NCBI GenBank assembly: GCA_959028445.1 | Contig: CAUFRY010000020.1 | Span: 1-36,926 of the forward strand | Origin: an uncultured Collinsella sp. | GTDB taxonomy: Bacteria; Actinomycetota; Coriobacteriia; Coriobacteriales; Coriobacteriaceae | Reading direction: 5' to 3' | DNA: 36,926 nucleotides | Shown here: positions 15,502 through 22,259 of the stretch, piece after piece | Layout: each line of letters starts with the position of its first letter | Numbering within the stretch: the stretch's first letter is position 1 | Notes under the pieces: model-generated | Told to the model about the DNA's origin: nothing | The model's input: only the letters and a program-made list of their open reading frames with translations | Databases searched by the model: none | Position numbers and translations under genes: made by a program

Positions 15502-16539
15502 GTGGAAGGCATGGATCAGCAGACAAGGAATGGTCGTTCGGCGAGCGCGGCAGAGGTTGCGGCGCTCGCTGGCGTGAGCCGCCAGACTGTGTCTCGCGTG
15601 GTCAACGGTATGCCCAACGTGACGGAAAAGACGCGCAAGCGTGTGCTGGCCGCCATGGAAGAGCTGGGCTTTCGTCCCAATTTTGCTGGAGCGGCGTTGC
15701 GCGGCGGGTCGTATCGTTCTATTGGCCTGTGCATGTACAACATCACACGTGTCGGTAACCTGGCGACGCTCGAGGGTATCATGCAAGCGGCGCGCGAGCA
15801 TGATTTTGCCGTCACTATGATCGAGATGGGCGGCGACAAGCCCTATGCACTTGCCGATGCCTCGCGCCGCATGGTCGAGCGACCCGTCGACGGCATGATT
15901 CTCAACATGAACCGCATGGCTCCCGATTTTGAGGAGTTTGTTCCCCAGCCGGGAGTGCGAACGGTCATCCTGTCCATGTATGCGCATCCGCGCTGCACGA
16001 CGATCGACTCCGACCAGTATGGTTCGTGCGAGCTGTTGACCAATTATCTGCTGGAACATGGTCACTCGAATATGCGGTTTGTGGCGGGTCCGGAAAACTC
16101 GATTTCCTCGCGTTTTCGTGAGGCCGGTTGGCGCGATACGCTGGGTCGTGCTCATGTCGATGCCGCTCCGATGCTGCGTGGCGATTGGAGTGCGGACAGT
16201 GGGTACGCCATGGGCGAGCGGATTGCGGCCGAGGTGCTTGCCGGCGGGTCGCAGACGCCGACTGCCGTGCTTGCGGCAAATGACCAGATGGCGCTGGGCG
16301 TTATCGCCGCGCTCGAGAACGCGGGCCTGTCCGTGCCCGACGACGTGAGCGTGGTTGGTATCGACGACGCACTCGAGGGACTTGTTCCTCACAATCGGCT
16401 GACGACGCTGCGATTTGATTTGCGCGGTGTCGGTAAGCTTGCGTTTGAGGCGGCGATTGGAGAGAGCTCGTCTATCGAGGCGATTCATGTGCCGAGCACG
16501 CTGGTCGAACGCTCGACTGTTAGGGACATACGGGGTTAG
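15502..16539 (+). CDS. LacI-family regulator of module 2
   Basis: This 345-residue LacI-type protein has an HTH (SAAEVAALAGVSRQTVSRVV), a hinge (FRPNFAGAALRGG) and a sugar-binding-type effector domain with RPVDGMILNMNRM, AANDQMALGVIAALE and SVVGIDDALEG. GTG 15502 has an AGG 5 bases upstream; ATG 15511 is an alternative and gives MDQQTRN. It is divergent from lacG2-lacE2, with three TGAGCACGTTAACA-like operators between. The recognition region (QTVSRVVNGMPNV) nearly matches that of the galKT-linked LacI (QTVSRVANGLPNV), and their operators also nearly match. The effector is unknown. Confidence 0.9.
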   Translation: MEGMDQQTRNGRSASAAEVAALAGVSRQTVSRVVNGMPNVTEKTRKRVLAAMEELGFRPNFAGAALRGGSYRSIGLCMYNITRVGNLATLEGIMQAAREHDFAVTMIEMGGDKPYALADASRRMVERPVDGMILNMNRMAPDFEEFVPQPGVRTVILSMYAHPRCTTIDSDQYGSCELLTNYLLEHGHSNMRFVAGPENSISSRFREAGWRDTLGRAHVDAAPMLRGDWSADSGYAMGERIAAEVLAGGSQTPTAVLAANDQMALGVIAALENAGLSVPDDVSVVGIDDALEGLVPHNRLTTLRFDLRGVGKLAFEAAIGESSSIEAIHVPSTLVERSTVRDIRG

Positions 16540-16554
16540 GTCCTACTCCGTCTG

Positions 16555-16609
16555 TCTCGATTTGTAACAGGTAGACGGTCAAAAGCGGGCTACGTGTTAC
16601 AGATTTAGA
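16555..16609. repeat. TGTAACA/TGTTACA hairpin repeat, copy 7
   Basis: The arms TCTCGATTTGTAACA and TGTTACAGATTTAGA pair with a few mismatches. The inner GTAG/CTAC pairing and the loop GACGGTCAAAAGCGGG match copies 2 and 5. It starts 15 bases after the lacI2 stop. Confidence 0.83.
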
Positions 16610-16628
16610 TTCTTCGGAAAGAGCAATC

Positions 16629-16697
16629 CTGTTCGTCTCAATCTGCAACAGCTAGGACCCAAAAACTCGGCTAGATGTTACAGATTGAGACAAACAG
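16629..16697. repeat. TGTAACA/TGTTACA hairpin repeat, copy 8
   Basis: 22-bp arms start at CTGTTCGTCTCAATC and end at GATTGAGACAAACAG. One arm has TGCAACA instead of TGTAACA. The loop contains AGGACCCAAAAACTCGGCT, the copy 3/6 class. Confidence 0.85.
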
Positions 16698-16709
16698 ACC
16701 CCGAACCGC

Positions 16710-16757
16710 CCAAAAAGGCCGGGGGCGGCGCGCCGTGTGACGTGCCGCCCCCGGCTG
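16710..16757 (-). terminator. Intrinsic terminator of lactose module 3
   Basis: On the minus strand GCCGGGGGCGGC and GCCGCCCCCGGC form a 12-bp GC stem followed by five T. It lies about 60 bases past the lacG3 stop. Confidence 0.8.
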
Positions 16758-16815
16758 AGAAATGGGGACAGGTTATGTGGGCGGTGCAATTCCGCCAACC
16801 GCTTGTCGCAAGCCG

Positions 16816-18255
16816 CTAGTCCAGACGACGGGTCTGCGCTACGTGCTTGTACCAGTATGCGCTTGCCTTGGGCGTTCGCTTCTGGGTTTCAAAGTCAACG
16901 TAGAAGAAGCCGTAACGCTTGTTGTAGCCATTGGTCCAGGAGAACTGATCCTGCAGGCTCCACAGGAAGTAACCGCCCACGTTGACACCCACCTCCATGG
17001 CCTTAAGCAGCCAGCGCAGGTGCTGCTCGATGTAGTCGATGCGCGGCTGGTCGTCCACAAAACCGTCCTTGTAGGGGTCCTTGTAGCCCATGCCGTTTTC
17101 GGTGATGAAGATCTGCTTGTAGTTGGGGTAGCGCTGCTTAATGTAGACGAGCAGATCGAACAGGCCCTCGGGATAGATGATCCAGTCCCAGTCGGTGGTA
17201 GGGATGCCGGGTTTGTTCACGTGCTCGCCAATGCCCTTAACGCGCCAGCGGCCGGTGCCCTTTTCGCCCGTGCCGTTGTGGTGCAGGTCGTTCTCGCCAT
17301 CGTAAGCCTTCAAGAAGCGGCACTGGTAGTTGTTAACGCCCAGGTAGTCGTTGTAGAGCGCGGCCTCGCGCATAATCTCGAGGTCCTCGTCCAGGATCTC
17401 GATGGTGCCGCCTGAGACGGCAGCCAGGCGGTTGGCGCACTCGAGGGTGTCGGGGGCATAGTCGCCGCGGAAGGTGGCGTCGAGCAGAAACTGGTTCTGC
17501 AGCACGTGCTCGTTGTTGGCGGCTTTGATGTCGGCGGGGTCGTTCTCGTTGAGCGGATACTTAAACTCCAGCGACTGAATGACGCCGATCTTGCCCTTAA
17601 AGCCGCCGTTGTGGAAGGCCAGCACGGCCTTGGCGTGGGCGAGCATCATGTTGTGCTCGCACTGGAAGGCCTCGGCCAGATGCGCCTTGACGCCACCGGG
17701 GAAGGTGCCCTCAATGTAGGTGTTGGAGGCGTCGGCCCAGATCTCGTTAAAGGTGAACCAGTAGGTTACCTGGTCGGCGTACTCCTTAAAGCAGAAGGTG
17801 GCAAAGTCCACAAAGGCGTCGATGGTCTCGCGGTTGAGGAAGTCGCCCTTCTCAAAGAGGGGAAGCGGCGTATCGAAGTGATGCAGCGTGACAAACGGCT
17901 CAACGTGGTGCTTGTGGCACTCGGCGAAGAGGTCGTGGTAGAACTGGACACCCTCGGGGTTGATTTCGCCGGTACCGTTGGGGAAGATGCGGCTCCAGGC
18001 GATGGAGAGGCGGATGCCGTTGATACCGAACTCCTCGCACAGCTCCAAGTCGACGGGGTACTGGTTGTAGAAGTCCGAAGCGGGATCGGGGGAGAAGCGC
18101 CCCTGGGCCTCCAGGAAGTCGTCCCAGGCAACCTTGCCCTTACCGTGGGTGCGGGTCTCGCCCTCTACCTGGTAGGCAGCGGTGGCGCCGCCAAAGACAA
18201 AGTCCTCGGGAAACTGCGCGGGCGGGTTGGTGACGCTAGCAGGGTTAACGGACAT
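16816..18255 (-). CDS. lacG: 6-phospho-beta-galactosidase, module 3
   Basis: This GH1 enzyme (479 residues) hydrolyses phospho-beta-galactosides. The acid/base is Glu171 in YWFTFNEIW and the nucleophile is Glu386 in FITENGMGYK. Ser439, Lys446 and Tyr448 of the phosphate pocket are conserved in FSWTNGYNKRYG. It is close in sequence to LacG1 over the N-terminal barrel (EGETRTHGKGK, QGRFSPDPASDFYN), which points to duplication of modules 1 and 3 from a common source. It is downstream of lacE3 across a 66-nt gap that is mostly hairpin. The ribosome binding site before ATG 18255 is weak (GGAT), so translation may be coupled or low. Confidence 0.92.
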   Translation of the reverse strand: MSVNPASVTNPPAQFPEDFVFGGATAAYQVEGETRTHGKGKVAWDDFLEAQGRFSPDPASDFYNQYPVDLELCEEFGINGIRLSIAWSRIFPNGTGEINPEGVQFYHDLFAECHKHHVEPFVTLHHFDTPLPLFEKGDFLNRETIDAFVDFATFCFKEYADQVTYWFTFNEIWADASNTYIEGTFPGGVKAHLAEAFQCEHNMMLAHAKAVLAFHNGGFKGKIGVIQSLEFKYPLNENDPADIKAANNEHVLQNQFLLDATFRGDYAPDTLECANRLAAVSGGTIEILDEDLEIMREAALYNDYLGVNNYQCRFLKAYDGENDLHHNGTGEKGTGRWRVKGIGEHVNKPGIPTTDWDWIIYPEGLFDLLVYIKQRYPNYKQIFITENGMGYKDPYKDGFVDDQPRIDYIEQHLRWLLKAMEVGVNVGGYFLWSLQDQFSWTNGYNKRYGFFYVDFETQKRTPKASAYWYKHVAQTRRLD

Positions 18256-18279
18256 GATGATCCAATCGTCTAAATCGAA

Positions 18280-18311
18280 GGGCCAGCCGGCTGTGGATGG
18301 TCGGCTGGCCC
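18280..18311. other. Intercistronic hairpin between lacE3 and lacG3
   Basis: GGGCCAGCCG and CGGCTGGCCC form a perfect 10-bp stem with a 12-nt loop, filling half of the 66-nt gap. No T-run follows on the minus strand. It is the third example of a hairpin at a lacE/lacG junction in this window. Confidence 0.65.
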
Positions 18312-18321
18312 TGAGCGTTAC

Positions 18322-20088
18322 TTACTTCGAAAGCTGCTCGGAGACGAAGGCGAGAGACTTATCGCCGTTCTGGGAGAGCTCGATATACTGCTTGCCACGG
18401 CAGGCGACGCACTTGTTGCCCACGCGCTCGCAGTCCTTCTGCAGGTCGGCCAGGTAGCTTGCGGCCTGCGGGGCCAGGACGACCAGATCGAAGTCGGGGA
18501 GCATGTCCACGTGGTTGCCATAGGCCTCGGCAGCGGTCTCAAGATCAATGCCGCGCTCCTTGGCGGCCTTGGCCAGCGCGTTGGCGAGCAGGCCCGAGGT
18601 TCCGCCACCCTGGCAGAGCACGAGTACGCGCTTGCCGTTGAGGTCGCTGGCGGTCGTTGCCTCAACGGCGACAGCGGCGGGAGCATCGGTCTTTACAGCC
18701 TCGGCAGCGGCGCCGGCGGCAACGCTCTTGGCATCGGCCTTGCCCTGGAAAGCGTCGTTGAGCTTGGCGGCCTTCTCGGCGTTCTTGGCGGCGAGCTCCT
18801 CCTGGGAGATCTCGGCCTCCTCGGCGCACTTCTGGGCGTCATAGGCGCGGAAGAACGGATAGTACAGAGCGAAGTCGACGACCAGGATAAGGGCGAGCAT
18901 CACAAAGGCGAGCGGCTGGAAGCCCAGGCCCATGATAGTGCCGATGGGGCCGGGGACGGTCCAGGGCAGGGTGTACATAAAGCCGTTCATGCCCAAGAAG
19001 TCGATAAAGATCTTGAGGATCCAGATGTTGGCGATCGGGGCAAAGACAAACGGGACAAAGAAGACGGGGTTGAGCACGATGGGCGCGGCGAACAGCAGCG
19101 GCTCGTTGACGGCAAAGCAGACGGGGACGATGGCGGCCTTACCGACGGCGCGCATCTCCTGAGACTTGGCCAGGAAGCAGAACATAAAGACCAGGACGAG
19201 CGTGGCGCCGGTGCCGCCCATGCAGACGACGAAGTACTGGGCACCCTGGGTCAGGACAGCGGAAGCGTGCTGGCCAGCCTGGAACGCAGCCAGGTTGTCG
19301 GTCATGTTGGCAACGAGGGCGGCGGCGATGGCGGGCTCGACGATCGAGGGGCCGTGGACGCCCACGAACCAGAACAGGCTCATGGCGCCGTAGATCACAG
19401 CGAGGCCGATGTAGCCATCGGCAGCGGTGAACAGGGGCTGGAACACCTGGATGACGCCCTGGGCAAAGCAGAAGCCAAAAGCAGCGCGGAAGGCGATGTC
19501 AAAGACCCAAAAGACGGTGATGCAAACGGAGAAGGGGATGATGTCCTTAAAGGTCTGCGAAATGTTGGGCGGAACCTGCTCGGGCATCTTGACGGTGATG
19601 TTGCGCTTAATGAAGAACTTGTAGATGATGCCAGTCACAAACGCAGCGATGAAAGCGGTCAGCAGGCCCTTGGAACCAAGGTAGGTGGTGTTGAAACCGC
19701 TGGCGGCGTCCGTGGCGATCGTGTCGCTCGAAAGGAGCAAGAAGACGATGATGGCCGCGCACATGCACGAGATGAAGTTGATCTGGTTGTTCTTGGGCAG
19801 ATCGCGGTTCTGAGCGTCGGCGAAGTGCTTGGCCGTGGTGGCGGCGCAGGCGATGGCCAGGATGCCCATGGAGTAGTTGTAGCACTTCCACAGGGCGTTG
19901 TTGATGTCATCGGGCCAGTAGAAACCCCAGATGTTGGGGACCGAGGCTACCAGGCAAAAGATGGACGAGAAGATGATGATGGGGATGACGGAGATAAAGC
20001 CGTCGCGGATCGCCTTGAGGTACTTGTTGCGGGCGATCGCGTTGAAAAAGGGCTGGCCCTTTTCGATGATGGCGATGAGTTGCTCCAT
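18322..20088 (-). CDS. lacE: Lactose-type PTS permease IICB, module 3
   Basis: This membrane IICB permease (588 residues) has a IIC domain with FWFVGVHGPSIVEPA and FAVNEPLLFAAP, a linker at about residues 425-485, and a IIB domain with VLVLCQGGGTSGLLA (Cys492). The IIB half is the most diverged of the three: its active-site loop has CQGGGTSG instead of CAGAGTSA, and its tail has CVACRGKQY. This may reflect a distinct sugar or IIA contact. AGGAG lies 8 bases before ATG 20088. It is the first gene of lacE3-lacG3 and divergent from lacI3, with two operators in the gap. It relies on LacF encoded just beyond lacI3. Confidence 0.92.
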   Translation of the reverse strand: MEQLIAIIEKGQPFFNAIARNKYLKAIRDGFISVIPIIIFSSIFCLVASVPNIWGFYWPDDINNALWKCYNYSMGILAIACAATTAKHFADAQNRDLPKNNQINFISCMCAAIIVFLLLSSDTIATDAASGFNTTYLGSKGLLTAFIAAFVTGIIYKFFIKRNITVKMPEQVPPNISQTFKDIIPFSVCITVFWVFDIAFRAAFGFCFAQGVIQVFQPLFTAADGYIGLAVIYGAMSLFWFVGVHGPSIVEPAIAAALVANMTDNLAAFQAGQHASAVLTQGAQYFVVCMGGTGATLVLVFMFCFLAKSQEMRAVGKAAIVPVCFAVNEPLLFAAPIVLNPVFFVPFVFAPIANIWILKIFIDFLGMNGFMYTLPWTVPGPIGTIMGLGFQPLAFVMLALILVVDFALYYPFFRAYDAQKCAEEAEISQEELAAKNAEKAAKLNDAFQGKADAKSVAAGAAAEAVKTDAPAAVAVEATTASDLNGKRVLVLCQGGGTSGLLANALAKAAKERGIDLETAAEAYGNHVDMLPDFDLVVLAPQAASYLADLQKDCERVGNKCVACRGKQYIELSQNGDKSLAFVSEQLSK

Positions 20089-20146
20089 GCAATGCTCCTA
20101 AGAGTCGGTGGGTTAGCAACGATGGTAGCTTTTGACTTTCGGTTGC

Positions 20147-20170
20147 CAAAATGTTGACGTTGCCATTTTG
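20147..20170. promoter_or_regulatory. Module 3 operator copy a
   Basis: This is an imperfect 24-bp palindrome with outer arms CAAAATG/CATTTTG and core TGTTGACGTTGCCA. It lies about 60 bases upstream of lacE3. Its mirror-image partner is at 20270-20288. Confidence 0.65.
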
Positions 20171-20269
20171 TGACACAAAAAAAGAAGCGAACCGGTGGTT
20201 CCTGTGCCTGCGAACCGTCGATTCCTTACGCGTAAACGTTTGAGCCGCCCGGTGGCTCTGTGTTTGCAC

Positions 20270-20288
20270 AATGGCAACGTTAACATTT
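20270..20288. promoter_or_regulatory. Module 3 operator copy b
   Basis: AATGGCAACGTTAACATTT is the reverse complement of copy a apart from one core base. The centres are about 120 bp apart, which would suit DNA looping by a tetrameric or paired LacI3. Confidence 0.65.
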
Positions 20289-20322
20289 GGTCGACAAAAG
20301 CCGTTTGGGGAAGCAAAAATGT

Positions 20323-20333
20323 CGGTGAACGGT
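20323..20333 (+). promoter_or_regulatory. Single CGGTGAACGGT box upstream of lacI3
   Basis: It matches the extended second box of the two-box element (CGGTRARCGGT). A good partner 21 bp away was not found, so this is the weakest member of the set. Confidence 0.45.
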
Positions 20334-20445
20334 AGGTTTTGGGTGGTGAGCGTATGGTGGGGGAGGCGTTGGATATACTTGAAGGCGTTAAAAATGACTG
20401 CGCAAGGTGCCACCAATGGCATCGTTGACATAGAAAGATCGACCT

Positions 20446-21450
20446 ATGGCCGCTGTTAAAAAATCGGTATCCGTCAAAGACGTAGCGCGCCTCGCGGGCG
20501 TCTCGGAGCAGACGGTCTCGCGCACCGTGCACGATTCGCCCAGCGTGCGCCCCGAGACCAAGGAACGCGTGCGTGCCGCCATGCGCGAGCTGGGGTATCG
20601 CCCCAATTTTGCCGGTCGATCGCTGCGCCGCGGTAAGTTTAAGACCGTCGGCGTCGCCATGTTCAACATTACCGGCACCGGCAATCTCGACCGTATGGAG
20701 GGCTTTGCCGCCGCGGCCGATAAGCACGGCTATGCCATCACCCTCACTAAAGTAGACGGGCATCCGTATACCCTCGAGAGCGCATCGTCGCGCATGAGCG
20801 CACTGCCAGTGGACGGTATGGTTGTGATCATGAATCGCATGCCGGCGGACTTTGGCACCTTCGAGCCGCTGCCCGGCATGCAGACGGTGCTCGTTACGAT
20901 GCTGGAGCACCCGCTCTGTTCAACGGTCGATAACGACCAGTTCGATTGCTCGCGCCAGGTGGTCGAGTACTTGCTGGGGCGGGGGCACAAAACCGTGCAC
21001 TTTATCTCGTGTCCCGAGCGCTCACTTTCGGGCATGCGGCGCGAGGAAGGCTGGCGCGAGACATTGCGCGCGCATGGAATTGAGCCGCCGCGACTCGTCC
21101 GTGGGGATTGGACGGCACAGAGCGGATATGCTGCCGGTCAGGCTCTGGCGGAAGATCCGACCTGTACGGCCATTTATGCTTCCAACGATGCCATGGCATA
21201 CGGCTGCATTCGCGGGCTCGAGTCGTGCGGAAGGCGTGTGCCCGAGGACGTGAGCGTGGTGGGTGTTGATGACAGCCTGGGCGATATCGTGCCCGACCGT
21301 CGCCTGACCACGGTGCGCTTTGACAACAAGCGCGTCGGCATGTGGGCGGTCGACAAGATTGCCGGCGCTGATGGGGGTGCGTCTGGCGTGGAGCACATGC
21401 TGATCCCCGGTGTGCTCGTAGAGGGCGATACGGTGCGCGATTTGCGTTAG
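20446..21450 (+). CDS. LacI-family regulator of module 3
   Basis: This 334-residue LacI-type protein has an HTH (SVKDVARLAGVSEQTVSRTV), a hinge (YRPNFAGRSLRRG) and an effector domain with LPVDGMVVIMNRM, YASNDAMAYGCIRGLE and SVVGVDDSLGD. ATG 20446 gives the usual short pre-HTH tail (MAAVKK), though only a weak AGA-type ribosome binding site precedes it. It is divergent from lacE3-lacG3 and reads towards lacF, 213 nt downstream. It likely binds the AAATGTTAACGTTGCC-type sites in the gap. The recognition segment (QTVSRTVHDSPSV) is unlike those of the other three LacI paralogues. Confidence 0.9.
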   Translation: MAAVKKSVSVKDVARLAGVSEQTVSRTVHDSPSVRPETKERVRAAMRELGYRPNFAGRSLRRGKFKTVGVAMFNITGTGNLDRMEGFAAAADKHGYAITLTKVDGHPYTLESASSRMSALPVDGMVVIMNRMPADFGTFEPLPGMQTVLVTMLEHPLCSTVDNDQFDCSRQVVEYLLGRGHKTVHFISCPERSLSGMRREEGWRETLRAHGIEPPRLVRGDWTAQSGYAAGQALAEDPTCTAIYASNDAMAYGCIRGLESCGRRVPEDVSVVGVDDSLGDIVPDRRLTTVRFDNKRVGMWAVDKIAGADGGASGVEHMLIPGVLVEGDTVRDLR

Positions 21451-21509
21451 GTGCGGCCCTGTTTGGGTTGCCGCTAATTGTGTTCGATATTGTTCAGATT
21501 GGTTTAAAA

Positions 21510-21537
21510 ACCGTTCACGGGCGAAAAGTGACCGTTC
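21510..21537 (-). promoter_or_regulatory. Two-box direct repeat upstream of lacF
   Basis: On the minus strand two identical GAACGGT boxes (21537-21531 and 21516-21510) start exactly 21 bp apart. The 29-nt element matches 23 of 29 positions of the element upstream of lacR at 4991-5019. TGTTCGATATTGTTC at 21481 adds LacR-like half-sites. Confidence 0.65.
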
Positions 21538-21663
21538 ATAGTTTGAAATTACGTTTTGAGCTGTTCTTTTTTGTTTGAATGTTATTGTTTCTGTCATACA
21601 CAACGCAGCGCGTATGCCCGGACGCGATGCTCTCCATTGGTTCATATGTGAAAGGAACGCAAT

Positions 21664-22002
21664 ATGGCAACCAAAGAAGAAATCTCGATGGTTGGATTCG
21701 AGATCGTCGCATACGCAGGTGACGCCCAGACCGATCTGCTTGCAGCGCTCGATGCTGCTCGCGAGGGTGACTTTGAGAAGGCCGAACAGCTGCACAAGGA
21801 TGCCAGCGATGCGCTCATCGGTGCCCACGACACGCAGACCAAACTGCTTTCGCAGGAGGCCGGCGGCGGCGAGATGGAGATGACCTTCATCATGGCTCAC
21901 GCTCAGGACACTCTCATGACCACTATGATTCTGGAGAAGCAGACCCGCTTTACCATCGATGCCTACAAGCGCATCGCCGAGCTCGAGGCCAAGCTCGCCT
22001 AA
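21664..22002 (+). CDS. lacF: Lactose-type PTS subunit IIA
   Basis: This cytoplasmic, all-helical IIA (112 residues) carries phosphate from HPr to the IIB domains of LacE. The active site is His79 in FIMAHAQDTLMT, with Asp82 matching the metal-binding aspartate of trimeric LacF/ChbA proteins. The length is typical. AAAGGAA lies 6 bases before ATG 21664. It is the only lactose/cellobiose-family IIA in the window, so it probably serves all three LacE proteins. It is transcribed alone, since an intrinsic terminator follows at 22033. Upstream are a two-box element and TGTTCGA-type half-sites, so it is controlled separately from the LacI modules. Confidence 0.95.
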   Translation: MATKEEISMVGFEIVAYAGDAQTDLLAALDAAREGDFEKAEQLHKDASDALIGAHDTQTKLLSQEAGGGEMEMTFIMAHAQDTLMTTMILEKQTRFTIDAYKRIAELEAKLA

Positions 22003-22032
22003 CGAGCCCTCACAACCAAGTCCCCTTCCAAA

Positions 22033-22063
22033 AGCTCTGCCGCTACCCGCGGCAGGGCTTTTT
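22033..22063 (+). terminator. Intrinsic terminator of lacF
   Basis: AGCTCTGCCGC and GCGGCAGGGCT form an 11-bp stem (one wobble) with a 5-nt loop, followed by five T. Confidence 0.88.
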
Positions 22064-22076
22064 CTGTCCTCCTCCA

Positions 22077-22143
22077 AGTTGCGGTGAAATAGGGACTGAA
22101 TAGGGGCCGACGGGCGCAAAACAATCCCTATTCCACCGCAACT
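22077..22143. repeat. Long inverted repeat with 19-bp arms
   Basis: AGTTGCGGTGAAATAGGGA pairs with TCCCTATTCCACCGCAACT over 19 bp with one wobble, around a 29-nt loop. It is not followed by T-runs. Its size and form resemble the TGTAACA hairpin family, but the sequence is unrelated. It is followed by AGTCATTGGGGAC at 22157. Confidence 0.75.
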
Positions 22144-22259
22144 CATCCGGAGGTAGTCATTGGGGACAGTCTTGGTGCGCACCGTTGTCCTCCCGTTCGA
22201 TTTTTGCTCGGTGGGTATACTTCCATCCGCAATACAGGCCGGAATGAGGAGGTATCCAA

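Noticed and set aside
6585..16697. Hairpin repeats considered as a CRISPR array
   Set aside because: Units are inverted repeats with conserved loops, the distances are irregular, copies are dispersed in three places and no cas gene is present.
18511..20157. 548-codon plus-strand open frame opposite lacE3
   Set aside because: Antisense shadow of lacE3, without domain content or a translation start signal.
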